A stretch of DNA of 10,261 bases, taken from NCBI GenBank assembly GCA_002428085.1, contig DJAA01000050.1:1-10261 (forward strand), read 5' to 3'. Positions 7,156 through 10,261 of the stretch are shown in pieces; within the stretch, counting starts at the first letter, position 1, and every line of letters begins with the position of its first letter. Under the pieces are notes generated by a model, which saw nothing but the letters and a program-made list of their open reading frames with translations, was not told where the DNA came from and searched no databases. This DNA comes from Sulfurimonas sp. UBA6014 (lineage in GTDB: Bacteria > Campylobacterota > Campylobacteria > Campylobacterales > Sulfurimonadaceae). The position numbers were made by a program, and so were the translations under genes.

Positions 7156-7302
7156 TTATTTGTCAGTTTGAATGCTTAAGACAACTTTATTTCGTCCACT
7201 ATTTTTTGCTTTATAGAGTGCATCATCGGCTCTTTTTACCAATGTTTTGATACTCTCATCTGCTATGCCTAGAGTCATACCAAAACTGACCCTAAACTTC
7301 TT
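7156..7302 (-). pseudogene. Remnant of a GGDEF (diguanylate cyclase) gene, last 48 codons
   Basis: The minus strand from 7302 to the TAA at 7156-7158 encodes 48 residues matching the C-terminal end of a GGDEF domain. They contain KFRVSFGMTLGIAD, then the highly typical LVKRADDALYKAKNSGRN, then VVLSIQTDK. The GGDEF motif itself, the nucleotide site and any sensor domain are absent. In the same frame a TGA lies at 7303-7305, there is no start codon, and a degenerate interspersed repeat occupies the next 50 nt or so upstream. The fragment cannot make cyclic di-GMP. The preserved reading frame and stop codon suggest fairly recent loss, possibly by recombination or insertion at the repeat. Confidence 0.8.
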
Positions 7303-7316
7303 TCATAACCCACATT

Positions 7317-7369
7317 GAGTTGCTCGCAAAGACCCTCATGTGCCAAGGAGGAACGACAAAGCAATCTTT
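7317..7369. repeat. Degenerate interspersed intergenic repeat at the GGDEF break
   Basis: The segment runs from gagttgctcgcaaagacc through aaggaggaacgac to aaagcaatctt. It resembles, from memory, a widespread intergenic element of the form TTGCTCGCAATGA...CGTCATTGCGAAGGAGGAACGA.GAAGCAATCTT, here with several mismatches. A similar start occurs at 10240-10261. On the minus strand it happens to be open in one frame (LLCRSSLAHEGLCEQL), which I read as an accident of the repeat. Boundaries are approximate. Confidence 0.5.
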
Positions 7370-7386
7370 GATTTATAAAAAGCCTA

Positions 7387-8211
7387 TTAAAGTTTAGCGA
7401 AAATATGTTCAAGTGAAGATTGGATATCAGGATAATCAAATGTAAATCCACTCTCTAAAATAGCTTTTGGGTAAATCTCTTTTGAGCCAGTAAGCACCGT
7501 TGCACCCTCACCAAAAAGTAACTCCAACACAAACTCTGGAAGAGGAAAAATGGTAGGACGATTTAAAACTTTGCCGAGTGTTTTTGTAAACTTACGGTTA
7601 CTCACGGGATGAGGCGCTGTAGCATTAAAGAGCCCCGTGAGTTTATTTGCCAAAATGTGCTCATATATCCGCACCAAATCATCCACATCAATCCAGCTCG
7701 TCATCATGGTTCCATCACCTATGATACCACCGAGTCCAAATTTAAAAGGGGGCAACATTTGTGCAAGAGCACCGCCATCACGACCCAAGATAACTCCAAA
7801 ACGGACAATAGCCGTAGGCTTATTGCACTTTTTTGCCTCAGCTTCCCACATCTGCGTCAAAGAGGCCAAAAAATCATTTCCATACCCTTTGAAACTTTCA
7901 TCAAAAGGGGCATTATCAGGGTAAGCGCCTATGGCTGAAGTGGAGATAAAATGCTTCACGTTGCTCTTATTGATGGCACTGACAAGCACTCTCGTCGTCT
8001 CCACACGACTAGAAACCAAAACATCTTTATATGCCTCACTCCATCGTTTGACAATAGGAGCACCAGCAAGGTTAAAAACAACATCAACCCCTTGAAGCTT
8101 TGACAAAATTTCTTCTTGAGTCTCGTTCCTTTTTATGACCACAAAATCGCTAAATTTACGCATCAGATGTGAACTCACAAACCCACTCGCTCCAGTTATG
8201 GCTACTTTCAT
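7387..8211 (-). CDS. TIGR01777-family NAD(P)-binding epimerase-like protein (YfcH/SDR39U1 type)
   Basis: This 274-residue cytosolic protein is an atypical extended short-chain dehydrogenase. Family landmarks are the Rossmann loop ITGASGFVSSHL (5-16), VVFNLAGAPIVKRW (44-57), STSAIGAYP, VRFGVILGRDGGALAQMLPPFKFGLGG, and TSWIDVDDL. Near the C-terminus comes the DUF1731-like part with FNATAPHPVSNRKF and PLPEFVLELLFGEGATVLTGS. The physiological reaction of this family is not established. The last Gly of the usual TGxxGxxG loop is Ser13 here, which may weaken or alter nucleotide binding. The start ATG has AAGG 6 nt upstream in an A-rich run. It lies 31 nt after the DTW gene, and a TATAAT overlapping that gene's stop codon could give it a promoter of its own. 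Confidence 0.9.
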   Translation of the reverse strand: MKVAITGASGFVSSHLMRKFSDFVVIKRNETQEEILSKLQGVDVVFNLAGAPIVKRWSEAYKDVLVSSRVETTRVLVSAINKSNVKHFISTSAIGAYPDNAPFDESFKGYGNDFLASLTQMWEAEAKKCNKPTAIVRFGVILGRDGGALAQMLPPFKFGLGGIIGDGTMMTSWIDVDDLVRIYEHILANKLTGLFNATAPHPVSNRKFTKTLGKVLNRPTIFPLPEFVLELLFGEGATVLTGSKEIYPKAILESGFTFDYPDIQSSLEHIFAKL

Positions 8212-8241
8212 GTTTGACCTTTTTTTTTAATTGTATCTTTT

Positions 8242-8247
8242 ATTATA
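8242..8247 (-). promoter_or_regulatory. Candidate -10 box for the epimerase gene
   Basis: A perfect minus-strand TATAAT overlaps the TAA stop of the DTW gene and lies 30 nt before the epimerase ATG, which would give a leader of about 20-25 nt carrying the AAGG ribosome site. No -35 was seen. Read-through from the DTW gene is equally possible. Confidence 0.35.
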
Positions 8248-8950
8248 GGGAATTTGTATAGCTATTTTGTCGCTTAAGACCAATAAGAGCAGCTTCTCTT
8301 TTTTTAAATCGCACTGCAGTGCTTTTTGCACTTTTTACATGTTCTAGCTGATACGCTACCATTTTTTCAAAAGGTCTTAAAAAGAGCGCTAAATCTTCAC
8401 TTTTTACACTTTCTATATGCCACTTATCCAATAATTCTAAAACACAAAGAGTTGACTCTATAGTTGAGAGGCAAAACTCTGCGGGTTGTTCTTTGATTTT
8501 AAATTCTGAGAGTTTAGCACTTGTAAAACTGAGATGCTTTAGGGCTTGGAGATTTTTGCTCTCTCGTATCATTTTTAGCGAACATGCCCAAGTTGAGTCT
8601 ATGACGAAGATTGCAATATTTTTTGGATTTGTGTAGATGAGACTTGGATTTGTAGTGCTTAGGTTGATGGCCTCTTTGGACGGGTAGAGGACAAAACTCT
8701 CATGTGTGGCGATAATCTCGTTTATTTTTAGATGGTTTGTAAAATCTACGCCGATAAAGAGCTCTGAGTTTTGCAGTGCCAAATGGGTGAAATGCCCCGT
8801 TTTATTTTTGACTTTTTTAAACTCTTTTGGGTGCATAAGAATGATGAATTTTGTGTTTGTAAAAAAACTGTGAACGTATTCGCACATGCAAGAACTTTTG
8901 GGTCTGTAGCAGTTATAACACGTCTCTCTGTCACCATAATATGTTTTCAT
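8243..8950 (-). CDS. DTW-domain tRNA-uridine aminocarboxypropyltransferase (TapT/YfiP type)
   Basis: DTW-domain enzymes transfer the 3-amino-3-carboxypropyl group of S-adenosylmethionine to uridine in tRNA, forming acp3U (position 47 for TapT). The 235 residues carry the zinc-type cluster CYNCYRPKSSCMC (Cys11, 14, 21, 23), HPKEFKKVKNKTG (40-52), and VIDSTW (116-121), the family's D-x-T-W motif. FCLSTIES (159-166) follows, in place of the usual LST-x-EA. The tail is basic (RFKKREAALIGLKR), plausible for RNA contact. The exact tRNA position modified is inferred from the family. There is no Shine-Dalgarno before the ATG at 8950 (GCCTTT precedes it), and the only upstream space is 26 nt shared with a divergent gene. 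A nearly leaderless transcript is therefore likely. It is cotranscribed or nearly so with the epimerase gene. Confidence 0.9.
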   Translation of the reverse strand: MKTYYGDRETCYNCYRPKSSCMCEYVHSFFTNTKFIILMHPKEFKKVKNKTGHFTHLALQNSELFIGVDFTNHLKINEIIATHESFVLYPSKEAINLSTTNPSLIYTNPKNIAIFVIDSTWACSLKMIRESKNLQALKHLSFTSAKLSEFKIKEQPAEFCLSTIESTLCVLELLDKWHIESVKSEDLALFLRPFEKMVAYQLEHVKSAKSTAVRFKKREAALIGLKRQNSYTNSL

Positions 8951-8955
8951 AAAGG

Positions 8956-8972
8956 CAATTGTACTACAATTG
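8956..8972. promoter_or_regulatory. 17-bp perfect inverted repeat with overlapping divergent -10 boxes
   Basis: CAATTGTA-C-TACAATTG is a perfect 8-bp inverted repeat with a 1-nt centre. Each arm contains TACAAT, a 5/6 match to the -10 consensus. On the plus strand it occupies 8965-8970, 6 nt before the ATG at 8977. On the minus strand it occupies 8963-8958, 7 nt before the ATG at 8950. Transcription starting at the usual distance from a -10 would begin at or next to each start codon. Neither gene has a Shine-Dalgarno. The palindrome could also be an operator shared by both genes. Confidence 0.5.
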
Positions 8973-8976
8973 CGGC

Positions 8977-10215
8977 ATGAAAAAGAGATACGATCTTATC
9001 GTTATTGGCTCAGGAGCAGCGGGAATCATGGCGGCTATTATCGCTGCACGCAAAGGTAAAAGTGTCCTTCTCTTAGAGAAGCTCTCCAAAATCGCTTCCA
9101 AACTTAAAGCAACGGGCGGCGGTCGCTGCAACCTTACAAATACGCTCTCAAACGAAGAGTTTATGGCTCGTTTTGGAAAAGACGGCAGATTTATGCAAGA
9201 CGCTCTGGGTGCTTTTGATCATAAGGCTCTGAGAGACTTTTTTTTAGGCATCGGGGTTGAGACCCATGCACCTGATGGCTACCGCATATTTCCAACTTCT
9301 CATAGTTCATCCACCATCATTGCGGCACTTCAAGAGGAGATGCATAGGGTCAACATAGAACTTCTCTGCTCGCAAAAAGTAGAAGAAATTTTGATGGAAA
9401 ATGGGCATATCACGGGGGTAAAAACGGCTTCGGAGATTTTTTATGCACCTAATGTCATCGTCGCAACAGGCGGACTTGGCTACCCTATTTTGGGAGCTGA
9501 AGGTGACGGCTACACGCTCGCGCAAAAACTTGGACATTCGACAACAGAGATTCACCCCGCCATGATGCCTCTAAAAACAAAAGAGACTTGGGTGAAAAAT
9601 TGCCGTGCGGACACCATCGCCAAGGTGCAACTCAGAGTCGATTTGCCAAAGGCAAAAAAACTTAGAGCCGTAGGAGATTTGATTTTTACAAACAACGGCA
9701 TAAGAGGTCCCGTGGTTTTGGACTTTGCAAGAGAGATAACTCCGCTTTTGAAAAAACATGGCGAAGTGCCGTTGCTTTTAAACCTCACGAAGGGCCTAAA
9801 CGAAGAGCAAATTTCGCAACACCTCAAAGAAAAAGTCCTCTTAAATCCACATGCCAAGATAGGTGAGCATGTGAGCACCCTGCTTCCTTTTGCCATTTCA
9901 CAAGAGTTATGTTTGTTAGCGGGAATAAATCCTGAGGAAGTTCACAACAAAATCTCTGGTGCTGCAAGGGCAAAACTCGTACAGCTTTTGGCATGGACAC
10001 CTTTAAGCGTAGTCGGGCATGAGGGCTTTAAAATGGCGATGATCACCAGAGGCGGCATACAACTCAAAGAGATTGACCCAAAAACTATGCAGAGTAAAAT
10101 TGTCAGCGGGCTTTATTTTTGCGGTGAAGTGATGAACCTAGACGGTCCATGCGGTGGCTACAATCTGCAATGGTCATTTTCAAGCGGCGCTTTAGCGGGA
10201 GAGCTAAATAAATAG
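8977..10215 (+). CDS. HI0933/BaiN-family NAD(P)/FAD-dependent flavoprotein
   Basis: This 412-residue cytosolic flavoprotein has the usual family length. It begins with the FAD-binding loop DLIVIGSGAAGIMAAIIAAR (6-25) and VLLLEK, then the family signature ATGGGRCNLTN (45-55) and GYRIFPTS (101-108). The second glycine motif is VATGGLGYPILGAEGDGYTLA (162-182). The C-terminal part has TRGGIQLKEIDPKTMQ (from about 354) and GLYFCGEVMNLDGPCGGYNL (378-397), which closes over FAD. The physiological substrate of most members is unknown; the BaiN name comes from a proposed bile-acid role that should not be assumed here. The ATG at 8977 was chosen over a TTG at 8959, because the TTG extension lies within the inverted repeat and has no ribosome site. 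It is the only plus-strand gene in the window and is divergent from the DTW gene. Confidence 0.93.
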   Translation: MKKRYDLIVIGSGAAGIMAAIIAARKGKSVLLLEKLSKIASKLKATGGGRCNLTNTLSNEEFMARFGKDGRFMQDALGAFDHKALRDFFLGIGVETHAPDGYRIFPTSHSSSTIIAALQEEMHRVNIELLCSQKVEEILMENGHITGVKTASEIFYAPNVIVATGGLGYPILGAEGDGYTLAQKLGHSTTEIHPAMMPLKTKETWVKNCRADTIAKVQLRVDLPKAKKLRAVGDLIFTNNGIRGPVVLDFAREITPLLKKHGEVPLLLNLTKGLNEEQISQHLKEKVLLNPHAKIGEHVSTLLPFAISQELCLLAGINPEEVHNKISGAARAKLVQLLAWTPLSVVGHEGFKMAMITRGGIQLKEIDPKTMQSKIVSGLYFCGEVMNLDGPCGGYNLQWSFSSGALAGELNK

Positions 10216-10239
10216 GCGTTAATGTACAAGCTCTTGCAT

Positions 10240-10261
10240 CGTCATTGCGAAGTTGCGAGTT
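10240..10261. repeat. Interspersed intergenic repeat, truncated by the window edge
   Basis: Twenty-five bases after the flavoprotein stop codon the sequence reads cgtcattgcgaagttgcga and continues to the edge. This matches, from memory, the start of a short repeat family scattered in intergenic regions of many bacteria. It is related to the more degraded copy at 7317-7369 on the same strand. Its full length and any hairpin cannot be seen. No separate terminator was identified for the flavoprotein gene. Confidence 0.45.

Larger units (their letters stand above)
7097..7386. other. 290-bp spacer between the epimerase gene and hemH
   Basis: In order from hemH this spacer holds an A/T-rich promoter region with two TATAAT boxes, the 48-codon GGDEF remnant, and the degenerate interspersed repeat. 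About 17 further bases lie before the epimerase stop codon at 7387. No intact gene and no convincing GC-rich terminator was seen. Confidence 0.7.

Noticed and set aside
7306..7380. Short minus-strand coding stretch reading FINQRLLCRSSLAHEGLCEQLNVG
   Set aside because: It looks protein-like but coincides with the interspersed repeat, has no start codon and ends soon after in another frame of the GGDEF remnant. Translation of the repeat explains it.
8959..8976. TTG start for the HI0933-like flavoprotein
   Set aside because: The extra six residues are encoded by the inverted repeat, and the ATG at 8977 begins directly with the expected MKKRYDLIVIG N-terminus.
9552..9896. 114-codon minus-strand reading frame
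   Set aside because: It is antisense to the well-supported flavoprotein gene and shows no domain.

Overview
The window looks like chromosomal DNA from a Campylobacterota (epsilonproteobacterial) organism, perhaps a free-living sulfur-oxidising relative of Sulfurimonas. The grounds are low GC content, A/T-rich spacers with TATAAT-like -10 boxes and no clear -35 boxes, tightly packed genes, and the character of the ferrochelatase, ThiE and DTW proteins. The genus is an inference from protein character only. No phage, insertion sequence, CRISPR array, tRNA or rRNA was seen.

Layout. Positions 1-2186 (minus strand) hold a two-gene cell-envelope unit. A TPR protein with a probable C-terminal outer-membrane beta-barrel is transcribed first, followed by a secreted FecR-domain protein that runs off the left edge of the window. 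A weak hairpin with a T-run and a TATAAT box separate this unit from thiE (2355-2972). Positions 3044-7096 (minus) form a tight four-gene operon. In transcription order it reads hemH (ferrochelatase), a CrtI/CRTISO-like FAD oxidoreductase, a LytS-type membrane histidine kinase and a LytTR response regulator. The gap and overlaps between these genes are 10 nt, 8 nt and 20 nt.

Positions 7097-7386 are non-coding. They hold the hemH promoter region, the last 48 codons of a dead GGDEF (diguanylate cyclase) gene, and a degenerate interspersed repeat next to its broken end. A second, better-preserved copy of a similar repeat begins at about 10240 and runs off the right edge.

Positions 7387-8950 (minus) hold a DTW-domain tRNA acp3U transferase gene followed by a TIGR01777-type epimerase gene. 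Positions 8977-10215 (plus) encode an HI0933/BaiN-like flavoprotein. The two divergent start codons at 8950 and 8977 are only 26 nt apart. A perfect 17-bp inverted repeat fills the gap and places a TACAAT hexamer on each strand 6-7 nt before each ATG. This suggests back-to-back, nearly leaderless promoters.

Most genes are housekeeping or common accessory families. The parts most worth a second look are the heme/FAD-oxidoreductase/LytSR operon, the divergent palindromic promoter, the TPR-barrel/FecR pair, and the GGDEF remnant beside the interspersed repeat.
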